Assembly: GCA_029261275.1 (NCBI GenBank)
Contig: JAJDBR010000280.1
Location: 1-39,734 of the forward strand
Length of the DNA stretch: 39,734 nucleotides
Source of the DNA: Nitrospirales bacterium
GTDB taxonomy: Bacteria; Nitrospirota; Nitrospiria; Nitrospirales; UBA8639
Direction: 5' to 3'
Shown here: positions 5,860-13,467 of the stretch, one piece after another
Layout of the letters: each line of letters opens with the position of its first letter
How positions within the stretch are numbered: the stretch's first letter is position 1
Made by a program: the position numbers and the translations under genes
Notes under the pieces: model-generated
What the model was told of the DNA's origin: nothing
Seen by the model: only the letters and a program-made list of their open reading frames with translations
Databases searched by the model: none

Positions 5860-5975
5860 TAGTCATGTGCCTCAAATGTTTTGGCTACGGAATAATCCTG
5901 GAATGTGATGAGGAAGGCGAATGTATTGGGTATGAGGATTGTCCTGAGCGTGGATTGGCCGGGACGATATCGTGA
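5856..5975 (+). CDS. Cysteine-rich microprotein (39 aa)
   Basis: The start overlaps the previous stop (ATGATAG context). Cysteines at residues 5, 8, 17, 23 and 29 (MIVMCLKCFGYG, ECDEEGECIGYEDC) suggest a small zinc knuckle. It is the first of several cysteine-rich microproteins in this half of the operon. Confidence 0.5.
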   Translation: MIVMCLKCFGYGIILECDEEGECIGYEDCPERGLAGTIS

Positions 5976-5994
5976 ACACTGACGGAGATAGACA

Positions 5995-6450
5995 GTGAAC
6001 TTTGATAAGAAAATTGAGTTCTCGCCGGCTTTCGACAAACGACATTCCGACCCATCGAAAAACTACGGCATTCACGGCGCAGATATGCGGTGGTATCTGA
6101 TGGGGCCGGAAGGTGCAGTCCAGTTCGTTGTCTACACATCATGGCATCTGCCACATGTACAGGCCGAAATGGATTTGAAGCCATTGTCAGAAGGCTGTAC
6201 TCGATATATGCACCACAAGCCGCTTCCGGCAGATATTGGCTATCACTCGAAGGTGCCTCAATACGAGGGCCAAGAGTCTATAGATGACGATTGCGAGTTC
6301 ACTGGCGGCAAGTGCTACTACGACGGATCGGGGCTCAACGCGAAAAAGGGATTCGAGTTACTGGTTGAAAAGGGAAGTGATGCGGTCTGGGAATGGATGG
6401 AGGAATGTTATTCAGACTGGCTCACTCCCGCCGAGAAAGGACGCGGGTAA
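5995..6450 (+). CDS. Hypothetical early protein (151 aa)
   Basis: GTG start with GGAG eight bases upstream. The protein is mixed alpha/beta and aromatic-rich, with a histidine-rich middle (TSWHLPHVQAEM, YMHHKPLPADIGYH) and a CEFTGGKCYYDGSG cysteine pair, then a helix with EWMEECYSDWL. I have seen similar proteins among phages without assigned function. His/Cys content hints at metal binding. TAATG overlap with the next gene. Confidence 0.6.
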   Translation: MNFDKKIEFSPAFDKRHSDPSKNYGIHGADMRWYLMGPEGAVQFVVYTSWHLPHVQAEMDLKPLSEGCTRYMHHKPLPADIGYHSKVPQYEGQESIDDDCEFTGGKCYYDGSGLNAKKGFELLVEKGSDAVWEWMEECYSDWLTPAEKGRG

Positions 6451-6731
6451 TGGGAACCTACGACAACAGTACCGGCGGCGCATTAAGTCCAAATTACGGG
6501 CCGGACTCTATTTGCGGTGTCTGTGGCGATGTACCAGGCGAAGGATGCGATTGCGATCTCTGCATAATCTGTAGTGAGGATGACGACGCGGACACGCTTG
6601 CCACTCATGTCGGCCTTGACCAGTACGGCGTATCGGTTCTTCTATGCGACGCTCACAAGAGCCGCTACTACGATGCCGAGCCGATTCCCGACCACGACGC
6701 AGACGGTAAGGGGCACGCTACCGATGATTGA
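6450..6731 (+). CDS. Cysteine-rich zinc-ribbon-like protein with DADGKGHAT tail (93 aa)
   Basis: The start at 6450 shares a base with the previous TAA (TAATG); upstream extension to 6393 is in the preceding gene. CGVCGDVPGEGCDCDLCIIC (residues 21-40) is a dense cysteine cluster fit for one or two zinc ions. The C-terminus ends with the shared DHDADGKGHATDD tag of the junction repeat J2, whose DNA also provides the ribosome site and start of the next gene. Confidence 0.65.
   Translation: MGTYDNSTGGALSPNYGPDSICGVCGDVPGEGCDCDLCIICSEDDDADTLATHVGLDQYGVSVLLCDAHKSRYYDAEPIPDHDADGKGHATDD
6690..6729 (+). repeat. Gene-junction repeat J2
   Basis: GACCACGACGCAGACGGTAA, then GGGGCACGCTACCGATGATT. It encodes the C-terminal tag of one gene and the start codon of the next (ATG 6724). 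The end CTACCGATGATT is identical to J4 on the other strand at 36628-36655. Confidence 0.8.
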
Positions 6732-6891
6732 GCAACAGTCGCTTTCGTTGGTATTACCGAATCAATGCGCGCAGTGTGATGGTTGGTGCGGTTGGTGGGT
6801 AGACGTCATCTATCTTTGGGCCGGCAAAGCAAAGGAATGGCATTGGTGCTCGATTTGTCGCGGACGTGGCTGTGACGGTAAAGGGCAGTGA
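6724..6891 (+). CDS. Zinc-ribbon-like microprotein (55 aa)
   Basis: ATGATTGA overlap with the preceding stop; AAGGGG ten bases upstream. CAQCDGWCGWW (residues 15-25) and WCSICRGRGC (41-50) form a CxxC...CxxC zinc-ribbon pattern, as in the DnaJ-type or treble-clef knuckles of small phage proteins. It ends GCDGKGQ, a shortened form of the tag. Confidence 0.6.
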   Translation: MIEQQSLSLVLPNQCAQCDGWCGWWVDVIYLWAGKAKEWHWCSICRGRGCDGKGQ

Positions 6892-7004
6892 GCGTACAGA
6901 CAATTATGGGTAATAAATTATTTTGTGATAAGCACGGCTCATGGCCCTGCAAGATTTGCGGGGCATCTCACTATAATGGCTGCGAGTGCAGTTTCTGTAA
7001 ATGA
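6888..7004 (+). CDS. Zinc-binding microprotein (38 aa)
   Basis: GTG at 6888 overlaps the previous stop (GTGA); an internal ATG at 6906 is an alternative start. CDKHGSWPCKICGASHYNG, then CECSFCK, contains seven cysteines and histidines in a zinc-ribbon arrangement. The stop overlaps the HNH gene's start (ATGA). A second 38-residue cysteine-rich protein lies at 35469-35585 on the other arm. Confidence 0.55.
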   Translation: MSVQTIMGNKLFCDKHGSWPCKICGASHYNGCECSFCK

Positions 7005-7486
7005 TTACACATAGCGAATTACTTAGTCTATTGCGTTATGAGCCAGAAACAGGACGTTTCTTTTGGCGTAAAAAGTGCGGTGCAAGAGCGTTGCCTGGAA
7101 ACGAAGCTGGATGTTTGAATATGAATGGGTATACAAAAATAAAAATACGTCGTGTCGAATACCAACGCAGTAGGCTAGCTTGGTTATACGTTCACGGAGA
7201 ATGGCCGCCGCTATTTATTGACCATATAAATAGAAACCGAAGCGATGATCGAATAATTAACCTTAGAATAGCAACCAGAACACAAAATAACTGTAATACA
7301 AAGATTCGATCAGACAACACAACAGGAACAAAGGGCGTCGTAAGGCACAACGGTAAGTTCATGGCAAGAATAAATTTTCAAGGAAAATCGATATACCTTG
7401 GAATACATAAAACAATCGATGCTGCCGCTGATGCTGTAAGGGACGCATCAATAAAATACCACAAAGACTTTTCTAGTCATCCCTGA
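7001..7486 (+). CDS. HNH homing-type endonuclease with AP2 DNA-binding domain (161 aa)
   Basis: HNH_3-type core at residues 55-100: RLAWLYVHGEWPP, then the catalytic block FIDHINRNRSDDRIINLR with D74, H75 and N87. An AP2/ERF-type DNA-binding domain follows at 105-155 (GVVRHNGKFMARI, YLGIHKTIDAAADA). Such proteins are free-standing mobile endonucleases common in phages. It is the last gene of the + operon, coupled by ATGA. It converges tail-to-tail with the last late gene, overlapping it by 14 bases. It is more A-rich than its neighbours, consistent with recent arrival. Confidence 0.85.
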   Translation: MITHSELLSLLRYEPETGRFFWRKKCGARALPGNEAGCLNMNGYTKIKIRRVEYQRSRLAWLYVHGEWPPLFIDHINRNRSDDRIINLRIATRTQNNCNTKIRSDNTTGTKGVVRHNGKFMARINFQGKSIYLGIHKTIDAAADAVRDASIKYHKDFSSHP

Positions 7487-7661
7487 ATTGATCTTCAATG
7501 AACTTCGTGAGTTTCTTGTCAATTTTTTCGCCCATGTCAATAATAAGATCAAGGGTTTCATCATCTTCAATAAATCGATTCAGTATCAAACGATCGATCA
7601 TGCTAATCTTCGCTGCGACTGCACTGCAACATATAGCACCCTTACACGATCTGTTACTCAT
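7473..7661 (-). CDS. Hypothetical small protein, last late gene (62 aa)
   Basis: Begins MSNRSCKGAICCSAVAAK with three cysteines, then a helical part rich in Asp/Glu/Ile. ATGA overlap with the gene before it. The 3' end overlaps the convergent HNH gene by 14 bases and no terminator is visible at this convergence. Function unknown; it is downstream of the lysis genes. Confidence 0.5.
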   Translation of the reverse strand: MSNRSCKGAICCSAVAAKISMIDRLILNRFIEDDETLDLIIDMGEKIDKKLTKFIEDQFRDD

Positions 7662-7894
7662 TTTCGTTCCTCTGGATTAAATCCATGCGCCTTTAAATCA
7701 GCGTGTAGATTGTTTATGTATATTTCTGCAACATCGACCTTATCTAATGCGTGATCAAGGTCTGAGCGCATCGACGTTGTTTGCGATACCGACCATGTTA
7801 TTGCGGCCGCTGAAAAAGCAATGGCGATCATGGAGAAAATCAGAGCAATCAATATGACCTGATCAATCTTTTCCTTTTCTGAGGTGTTGTTCAA
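7658..7894 (-). CDS. Membrane-anchored small protein (78 aa)
   Basis: TTG start at 7894 with AGG six bases upstream; it overlaps the preceding gene by 32 bases. Residues 12-35 (QVILIALIFSMIAIAFSAAA) form one membrane helix, followed by a periplasmic-like helical part (SMRSDLDHALDKVDVAEIYI). One of four consecutive proteins built as N-terminal helix plus coiled coil. Possible spanin or lysis accessory, not assignable. Confidence 0.5.
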   Translation of the reverse strand: MNNTSEKEKIDQVILIALIFSMIAIAFSAAAITWSVSQTTSMRSDLDHALDKVDVAEIYINNLHADLKAHGFNPEERK

Positions 7895-8162
7895 TGGAAC
7901 CTATCCTCTTGCCGTTCGTGTCTGTTTGAGTCTGTACCGTGGTAATTGCAGTAATTACAGCATCGTTATGGCTTTTCAGGGTCGAGATGGTTTCTTTGTG
8001 CTGTTCGTCCAAATACTTCTTATCGGACTCTAACACAGACACACGACTGCCTAAGCCGAAAAAACGTCTGAATATTTCCACAACAGCCACATATAGGGGA
8101 ACCCACAACCATTCAATAATCCAGGGAATTGCTCCATTATCCACCACGTTACCTTTTTTCAC
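7863..8162 (-). CDS. Membrane-anchored coiled-coil protein (99 aa)
   Basis: GTG start, GTGA overlap with the previous stop. Hydrophobic residues 12-35 (IPWIIEWLWVPLYVAVVEIF) are followed by a long heptad-bearing helix (SRVSVLESDKKYLDEQHKE to about residue 95). The design resembles phage Rz-type or tape-like lysis accessories. No family assigned. Confidence 0.55.
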   Translation of the reverse strand: MKKGNVVDNGAIPWIIEWLWVPLYVAVVEIFRRFFGLGSRVSVLESDKKYLDEQHKETISTLKSHNDAVITAITTVQTQTDTNGKRIGSIEQHLRKGKD

Positions 8163-8458
8163 GATCCATCATCGCCCATCCTGTCTGTTAGCCTGTCAAG
8201 TTTGACATTGATGGCCTTTAGTTCAGCGGTAATAATCTGCCGTTCCAGTTCCCACTCACGTCGTGATAAAGCACCCGGACGAATAGAATCAGGTAATTGA
8301 CTGTGCAAAATAAACTCATCGAATACAATTGCTTTCGAGTTCAGATACCAAAGATTTGTAAACGCACCAATCATGCCGGCAGCAATTAAGACAGCCATTA
8401 CACCTGCTAAAAACTTTGACAGATAAATGCCTTCTGCCGGATGTACTACCTCGCCCAT
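8159..8458 (-). CDS. Membrane-anchored coiled-coil protein (99 aa)
   Basis: ATG follows the previous TAA directly. Residues 15-38 (FLAGVMAVLIAAGMIGAFTN) form the membrane helix. The remainder is a charged helix ending ELKAINVKLDRLTDRMGDDG. It sits in the lysis cassette between other membrane proteins. An inner-membrane spanin-like role is possible but unproven. Confidence 0.55.
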   Translation of the reverse strand: MGEVVHPAEGIYLSKFLAGVMAVLIAAGMIGAFTNLWYLNSKAIVFDEFILHSQLPDSIRPGALSRREWELERQIITAELKAINVKLDRLTDRMGDDGS

Positions 8459-8728
8459 TTACTGACACAACTTGTCGTCTGGTCTGATTTCGCACAGCGT
8501 AGCAATTGTATCCTCAAGGTCCTCAATGAGATATTCGTCATACGGATCATCATCAAGCAGCCTGTTGATATCACGGATTGACTGTTTTAAGTCCAGCACA
8601 TAACGGGACAGTTCAGCATCAAGGTGCTTATCGAAATCAGATTGTGGGGTGAAATTAGTTACAGCCCATGCAATGCCACCGCCTAAAAGCACAAGGCAGG
8701 CAATCATGGTTTTGATGAAATCGTTCAT
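8459..8728 (-). CDS. Membrane-anchored helical protein, spanin candidate (89 aa)
   Basis: The start at 8728 overlaps the holin stop (ATGA); the longer frame to 8818 is inside the holin gene. MNDFIKTMIACLVLLGGGIA is the N-terminal anchor, then a helical acidic domain (LSRYVLDLKQSIRDINRLLD) with two late cysteines (ATLCEIRPDDKLC). The topology fits an i-spanin, but no o-spanin lipoprotein is embedded in it. Confidence 0.5.
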   Translation of the reverse strand: MNDFIKTMIACLVLLGGGIAWAVTNFTPQSDFDKHLDAELSRYVLDLKQSIRDINRLLDDDPYDEYLIEDLEDTIATLCEIRPDDKLCQ

Positions 8729-9150
8729 CGCACTACTGACTTGATAGCTTGTGGGATGTCTTTCACAAGGAACCGCCCACCAAACCAGAAACCGAGAATA
8801 ATCTGCGTAATGGTCCAATACTGCGGATCAATCGATTGTGGTGGTGGTAGTTCCCAATAGCCAAACAGACTGCCAACCACGGTGATTGTAACCCACGGCC
8901 TGATCAAGCGGTTAACGCCATTCACTGTGGCATCAATGATGGCGATACCAGAGTTCATTGGCTGGTCGTGCGCTCTTGCGCTTGCGTATGACTTCTCAAG
9001 GAAGTTAGCAACCTCCATTTCTAGCTCTTGGCGCTTACCCTCGCCGGGCTTCCATCGCTCGACAATATCGGCGACACCGCCCGCAACCTCAGTAACAGCC
9101 TTACCAGCGCCGCCACCAAGCCAACCAAATACCTTACCTAAAACGCCCAT
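8725..9150 (-). CDS. 3TM-type holin (GTA_holin_3TM-like, 141 aa)
   Basis: Holins permeabilise the inner membrane to release the endolysin. The N-terminal amphipathic part (LGKVFGWLGGGAGKAVTEVA), a helix rich in Glu/Lys, then two hydrophobic segments at about 82-101 (PWVTITVVGSLFGYW) and 110-127 (WTITQIILGFWFGGRFLVK) match the family pattern. IILGFWFGGR is characteristic. It lies in the lysis cassette three genes after the endolysin gene. Confidence 0.7.
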   Translation of the reverse strand: MGVLGKVFGWLGGGAGKAVTEVAGGVADIVERWKPGEGKRQELEMEVANFLEKSYASARAHDQPMNSGIAIIDATVNGVNRLIRPWVTITVVGSLFGYWELPPPQSIDPQYWTITQIILGFWFGGRFLVKDIPQAIKSVVR

Positions 9151-9293
9151 AACGCCGCTCCAATTGACAAGCCAACCGTGAATCCGATAAAGATCACCAG
9201 TACAAACACAACCGGGTATTTCTTCACCAACATCAGGGCGCGATCATCAGCTTTAGATATCCGCTCTTTCGTGCTTTCTTTTTTCTTCGCCAT
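9138..9293 (-). CDS. Small single-pass membrane protein (51 aa)
   Basis: The ATG at 9293 follows the previous stop by a few bases. The basic N-terminus MAKKKESTKERISKADDR precedes one strong membrane helix (residues 27-50, PVVFVLVIFIGFTVGLSIGA). It overlaps the holin start by 13 bases. Basic tail plus one helix resembles pinholin/antiholin-like small lysis proteins; role not proven. Confidence 0.55.
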   Translation of the reverse strand: MAKKKESTKERISKADDRALMLVKKYPVVFVLVIFIGFTVGLSIGAALWAF

Positions 9294-9295
9294 GT

Positions 9296-9538
9296 TCAAA
9301 CGTTCCATTTAGTGAAAAAATGAGGAATTATCCAAATGAAAAACAGCACCATCAGTCCACGAGCAACCCACCTGTACCAATCCCGAACGCCATCTGATCC
9401 GGTATCGGTAATCCACCAGATAAAGTTTGAAAAGGCAGCGTTCGGTATCTGATAACGAACCGCAATGAACTCGACCACACCGAATCCAATAACAATCCAG
9501 CATATCCAGTAGATTTTGAAAAAGTCTGGCGGAACCAT
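9296..9538 (-). CDS. Two-pass membrane protein, lysis cassette (80 aa)
   Basis: The ATG at 9538 shares a base with the endolysin stop (TGATG); upstream starts lie in the endolysin gene. Segments at residues 7-26 (FKIYWICWIVIGFGVVEFIA) and 58-75 (GLMVLFFIWIIPHFF) flank an aromatic middle. Directly after the endolysin it could be a second holin or antiholin. Confidence 0.6.
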   Translation of the reverse strand: MVPPDFFKIYWICWIVIGFGVVEFIAVRYQIPNAAFSNFIWWITDTGSDGVRDWYRWVARGLMVLFFIWIIPHFFTKWNV

Positions 9539-9882
9539 CACATCACCCCGTTGTGTTCGAATGAATGGTGGACGGCATCTCTGTTGCGAAAATTTCCGCC
9601 CCATCTGCAAAGCGTATGCATAGTCTTCCACTTTTCGCCAATTGGCTCATATGCCTCAAGATCCCAGGTAACAACACCGTCGATTGTGCGGAACACATCG
9701 ACGGCCAGTTTTTTGGTATGCACACTGTTTTTAATTCCCTTTCCGCGACGCGCATATTCTTCAGCAACCCAAGTCGGCCTGAACGCCTCCGCAAGAATGA
9801 TCGGATATCCGTTATCGAAACACCAGACAGTCCATCTTGCTTGTAGTTCAGTAAATAATATCTGCTTCTCGTTGAGTGTCAT
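9538..9882 (-). CDS. Peptidase M15-type endolysin (114 aa)
   Basis: An L-Ala-D-Glu (M15/VanY-like) peptidase cleaving the peptidoglycan stem. Motifs: EAFRPTW (32-38), SVHTKKLAVDVF with zinc ligands H55 and D62, WGGNF (94-98) and DAVHHSFEHNG with H105 and catalytic E109 context. Length is typical of the single-domain form. No signal peptide, so it needs a holin, which is encoded nearby. ATGA overlap with the preceding fibre gene. Confidence 0.85.
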   Translation of the reverse strand: MTLNEKQILFTELQARWTVWCFDNGYPIILAEAFRPTWVAEEYARRGKGIKNSVHTKKLAVDVFRTIDGVVTWDLEAYEPIGEKWKTMHTLCRWGGNFRNRDAVHHSFEHNGVM

Positions 9883-10313
9883 GGACTTTCCATCGTTGCA
9901 GAGAATGCATACGATTCGAAGTCATAGGTTACTGTGGGCGATCCAGCATTCCAGTCTTTAACAGTGAAAGTAGCGGAAGCTGTTGCGGTTGATGAGGGCG
10001 TTTGGTTCTGCACGTCATAATCACGGTTTGCATTTAATTGCAAAGGACCGGCACCAGCATCGGTTGTTAATGTTCCTGTAACGGTTCCTCGTGTTATTGA
10101 GTAGTCAGTATTAACACCGGTTAGCATCCATGTACCAAACCGACTCACGCCGCCGACTGAATTGAGCTTATATAGCTCGCCATCTGCACCAAACCTAATG
10201 CCAGAATATACAATGCTCTGTGCAGGCGATCCGGTATTGGTTAGATCAGTTGCTGTAAGCGCAGCACCATTGGCAACAGGACCCTCAGAGTCTTGTGTTT
10301 GATGTACCATCAT
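9879..10313 (-). CDS. Tail fibre-associated beta-rich protein (144 aa)
   Basis: TAATG overlap sets the start at 10313. The protein (MMVHQTQDSEGPVANG ...) is Thr/Gly/Ser-rich and beta-rich, with SATFTVKDWNAGSPTVTYDF near the end, typical of a virion surface protein. It follows a tail fibre gene and precedes the endolysin. Role inferred from composition and position. Confidence 0.6.
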   Translation of the reverse strand: MMVHQTQDSEGPVANGAALTATDLTNTGSPAQSIVYSGIRFGADGELYKLNSVGGVSRFGTWMLTGVNTDYSITRGTVTGTLTTDAGAGPLQLNANRDYDVQNQTPSSTATASATFTVKDWNAGSPTVTYDFESYAFSATMESP

Positions 10314-11176
10314 TATGCGTATGCCTGGCTGAAGTTTCCGTACCATGTCGTACCGGCATCAATGGTCCATAGCGTCACATCATCAACCGCATCATTACCC
10401 GTTGATATTGTAGGTGCAGTACCTCCGGGCCATAAGACAGAGGCAGGCCAGGTAACGGTATAAGCGCCTCCCGCCCCATCCTGAATAATCTTGATATGTA
10501 CCTCGCAAAACCGTCCTGTCGCTGATGGATTGCTTATTGAGAATGTGGCGTTCTGCGTTAATGTGATGACAAAAGAGTTAGCCCCTGTCGAGGCGATATC
10601 AAAGTCCGGCGTTCCGTCGATTTGTGTAACGACCGCATGTCTTATCGCGTAATCACCGATATGCGGCCTTGTAATAAAGTTATCCGCCATTCCCAGACTA
10701 CCGGTAAGGAAGGTATAGATCGCGGTAATACTGGCGTGGTTTCTATCGTCTTTTAGATAGTTTGTACCAATGTCTGCAAGTACGTCCTCGACATTGGCAT
10801 CAGCGAAATTACCCGCAGAGTCCTCGACCCCGACAAGCGATGCACCCTCTGCATTCGCGGTGCTTGCAAGGATAACCAGTGAGTCTTTGAGATTGTCACC
10901 GGTCCATATGGTCGTGCCGGCAAGGTTCTTGCCAACGATCTTAAGGCTTACCGAGCTATCTCGAAACAGCGTCAGGACGTTTCCGCCAGATTCCGGATAG
11001 CCCGCAGAGTTTAATGTGACAGACGTACCAACAACTGTTCCGGAGTTATCGCTGAATATATTCGTCGGTGTCGACGTTCCTGCAAGGAAGAATTCAAGCG
11101 TACCACCACTAAGGTTTAATGAGGTGGTGCCATCAGCTAACTGTACAGGGATATTTGCTAAAGGTACGAACGCCAA
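10313..11176 (-). CDS. Tail fibre/spike protein (287 aa)
   Basis: The N-terminal about 100 residues (FVPLANIPVQLADGT, GTLEFFLAGTSTPTNIFSD, NSAGYPESGG, LTLFRDSSVSLKI) match the phage head/tail-binding domain seen at the start of many podovirus tailspikes and fibres. The C-terminal half is beta-rich with no catalytic motif visible. ATG start; the gene is followed by a coupled beta-rich protein. Probably a host-binding or fibre-base component. Confidence 0.7.
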   Translation of the reverse strand: MAFVPLANIPVQLADGTTSLNLSGGTLEFFLAGTSTPTNIFSDNSGTVVGTSVTLNSAGYPESGGNVLTLFRDSSVSLKIVGKNLAGTTIWTGDNLKDSLVILASTANAEGASLVGVEDSAGNFADANVEDVLADIGTNYLKDDRNHASITAIYTFLTGSLGMADNFITRPHIGDYAIRHAVVTQIDGTPDFDIASTGANSFVITLTQNATFSISNPSATGRFCEVHIKIIQDGAGGAYTVTWPASVLWPGGTAPTISTGNDAVDDVTLWTIDAGTTWYGNFSQAYA

Positions 11177-11212
11177 TGTACTTCTCCGTAATTACGTTAT
11201 AGAATATGTCGC

Positions 11213-11851
11213 ATGACTAGCTTAATTGATATTACAGGCCAAATATTTGGCCGCCTAACGGTTCTTAAGAAGGGGCCGACCAGAGATCGCACAACAACTT
11301 GGGTTTGTGAATGTAAATGCGGAAATTATACAACCGTGTTAAAAAATAATCTTACATCCGGTAACACCATTTCTTGCGGATGTTATAACGCAGACGTAGT
11401 AAAAGCTGCATCAACAACCCACGGTATGAGACACACACAAGAATATAATGCTTGGGCAGGCATGAAAAATAGATGTAATAACGATCCTCGCTATATAAAA
11501 CGAAAAATTAATGTGTGTAAAAAATGGATAAATAATTTTCAATCATTTTATGACGACATTGGCCCACGACCAAGTGCAGCGCACTCAATTGATCGGATTA
11601 ACAACGACGGCAATTACGAACCTGATAATTGTCGGTGGGCTACCGCAACACAACAAGCACAAAATCGCCGGAAAACATCAAAAACGTCATCCGGTATCGT
11701 TGGTGTTTATTGGAACAAAAAACAATCAAAATGGGTTGCAAGAATAACAGCGAACAAACAAGTTATTTACTTAGGTTGCTTTACCGTTCTTTCCGAAGCA
11801 ATCACAGCACGCGAAAAAGCCGAACTAAAATATTGGAGTAAAGTATGTTGA
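11213..11851 (+). CDS. Zinc-ribbon HNH-type endonuclease with AP2 domain (212 aa)
   Basis: A mobile endonuclease gene on the strand opposite to the surrounding late genes. An N-terminal zinc ribbon (WVCECKCGN and ISCGC; residues 30-58), an HNH-like core (EYNAWAGMKNRCNN, then AHSIDRINNDGNYEPDNCRW at 123-142) and a C-terminal AP2 DNA-binding domain (160-207, GIVGVYWNKKQSKWVARI). This architecture is well known in phage homing-type proteins. It is A/T-rich relative to its neighbours. It is coupled by overlap to a membrane microprotein. The 36-base gap to 11176 must hold any promoters for both directions; I see none that is convincing. Confidence 0.85.
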   Translation: MTSLIDITGQIFGRLTVLKKGPTRDRTTTWVCECKCGNYTTVLKNNLTSGNTISCGCYNADVVKAASTTHGMRHTQEYNAWAGMKNRCNNDPRYIKRKINVCKKWINNFQSFYDDIGPRPSAAHSIDRINNDGNYEPDNCRWATATQQAQNRRKTSKTSSGIVGVYWNKKQSKWVARITANKQVIYLGCFTVLSEAITAREKAELKYWSKVC

Positions 11852-11970
11852 TAATCTGGTTAATAGCCGTTCCAGTGTGTTACGCAGCAATGCTGGTAAA
11901 TACGCCACTCGGGCTTGTTGCCTGGATTGCGTTTTTAGTGCTTCAGGCACCACTAGCCGGCAAGCTGTAA
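11845..11970 (+). CDS. Membrane microprotein on + strand (41 aa)
   Basis: The ATG at 11845 overlaps the endonuclease stop (ATGTTGA). Nearly all of it is hydrophobic: MLIIWLIAVPVCYAAMLVNT, then PLGLVAWIAFLVLQAP. That makes two short membrane segments. It ends exactly where the convergent ejection-protein gene ends (11970/11971). It may have entered with the endonuclease or be older; no family recognised. Confidence 0.5.
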   Translation: MLIIWLIAVPVCYAAMLVNTPLGLVAWIAFLVLQAPLAGKL

Positions 11971-13467
11971 TCACTTCTTTGGACCTCTCACCGCCGCTTC
12001 TCTTGCAGCGATTGCGGCCTTCTTTGTGCCGCGTCTTGCGGCAAGCCGGCCCAAAATACCAACGGTTGGAACCGCAATGGCCCCAGCAGGGCCGGCAATC
12101 TGAAAGCCAACACCGGCACCAATGCCGCCAGAAACAATTCCTGTCGGTGCAGCCTTACCAAGCAGGCGCATTGCATTTCGAAAGTTAGTTCCCTCGGCAA
12201 CAGCGCGAATAAACTGCTGTTCCTCTGCCGTCCATAGCTTTTTAAAACCCTTCTTTCTGGCGATCTTTGCAAATTCCGACCGGAGAGCGTTTTCCAGGCC
12301 AGAGGCAGAAAAATTACGTTTTGCAGTAAGTTGAGCCGCGTCTATCGCGCTCTCAACAGTTTCTGTTTTCTTCACCCTGGTCCAGATGCCACGCGCCGAC
12401 TTTATGAACTGCCGAATTTCATCAGGAGCAACACCTGCTGGGCCACTTAAGTTTTTGGGCGCAACCGTTTCGATAAACTTGTCCCACTTTTGCAGCAAGA
12501 TAGTGCTGGTGGCCGCATCAGATCCCTCAATACTCTTTTGACCCTGCTTGATAATCCGGCGAATTTCTTCTGCTTTTTTCAGCGTCAGCGGATTACCTGA
12601 TTCAACCTCTTTGACTATTTCATCCAACGATGACTGAGTTTTTGGCGTTAATTTTGAGCGAACGCCCTTTTGCGACATTTCTTCAATCATCTTTATGGCC
12701 GCGGTTTCAAATGCATCGTTGGTTATCGCAACGCCAGAATCATCCACTACCTTCAGCAAAGATTTATATTCTGTTCGTAGACCTTCTACAGTTGGCAGTT
12801 TCGGTTTATTAATTGCAGACTTAATTTTGCTAGCACCACCAGCACCAACGGCTAGCGCTGCCAGATCAGGAGAAATCTCGGCAAAGGTCGCGACCAAAGG
12901 AGACGCGCCATTGTCCTGTGCCAGTTCTCCCAAATAATCTCCCAAAGGAACATCCATAAATTCTTCGCGTTCTTCGCTGCCGCCTATAGCAAATGGAACG
13001 GCAGAAAGAACCGTTTTAACAGGTTTGGCAACAGACTCAATACCCTCACTGAGCCTCGTGTCCGCTTCGATCTGCTGTGGTGACTCCGCTGCAAATAACC
13101 TGTCTCCAGCGGCCTCAACGTCTCTCACAGCCTCCGCAGAGCGATTGATACTGCCTGGCGTCAACCCCCCTGGACCGCCTCTGACCGCGGTAGCAATACC
13201 GGTAAGTCCGGCGGCTGCCTTGGTGCCAAGAGATGTTGCAACACGACCTACGGAGCGAATACCAGACTCAATAGGATTAAGCTCTGTACGCGGCGGGCCT
13301 TCCGCCGTCTCAGCATTCAGGCTTTGAGCATTCAGGTTTTGAACAGGCTCACTAATCGACGGCTCAGGATTTCTAATAGCCTCTATCCTGGCCATTACCG
13401 CCTCGCGTGTCGGGCCTGATACGGTTGCTGTTCGGCCATCTGGAAATGTTACTGTTGCTGTTTCCAT
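11971..13467 (-). CDS. Putative internal/ejection protein (498 aa)
   Basis: Third of three genes in the position of P22 gp7-gp20-gp16 ejection proteins. The N-terminus carries a short beta domain (TATVTFPDGRTATVSGPTRE) seen in phage virion-internal proteins. A long helical middle follows, then a glycine/alanine-rich hydrophobic stretch near the C-terminus (GIVSGGIGAGVGFQIAGPAG) that could insert into a membrane. That suits a protein ejected into the host envelope. Exact homologue not identifiable by eye. Confidence 0.65.
   Translation of the reverse strand: METATVTFPDGRTATVSGPTREAVMARIEAIRNPEPSISEPVQNLNAQSLNAETAEGPPRTELNPIESGIRSVGRVATSLGTKAAAGLTGIATAVRGGPGGLTPGSINRSAEAVRDVEAAGDRLFAAESPQQIEADTRLSEGIESVAKPVKTVLSAVPFAIGGSEEREEFMDVPLGDYLGELAQDNGASPLVATFAEISPDLAALAVGAGGASKIKSAINKPKLPTVEGLRTEYKSLLKVVDDSGVAITNDAFETAAIKMIEEMSQKGVRSKLTPKTQSSLDEIVKEVESGNPLTLKKAEEIRRIIKQGQKSIEGSDAATSTILLQKWDKFIETVAPKNLSGPAGVAPDEIRQFIKSARGIWTRVKKTETVESAIDAAQLTAKRNFSASGLENALRSEFAKIARKKGFKKLWTAEEQQFIRAVAEGTNFRNAMRLLGKAAPTGIVSGGIGAGVGFQIAGPAGAIAVPTVGILGRLAARRGTKKAAIAAREAAVRGPKK

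Noticed and set aside
10335-10342. Fourth GTACGGAA operator box
   Set aside because: A single copy inside a fibre coding region; about one chance match of an 8-mer on either strand is expected in a genome this size.
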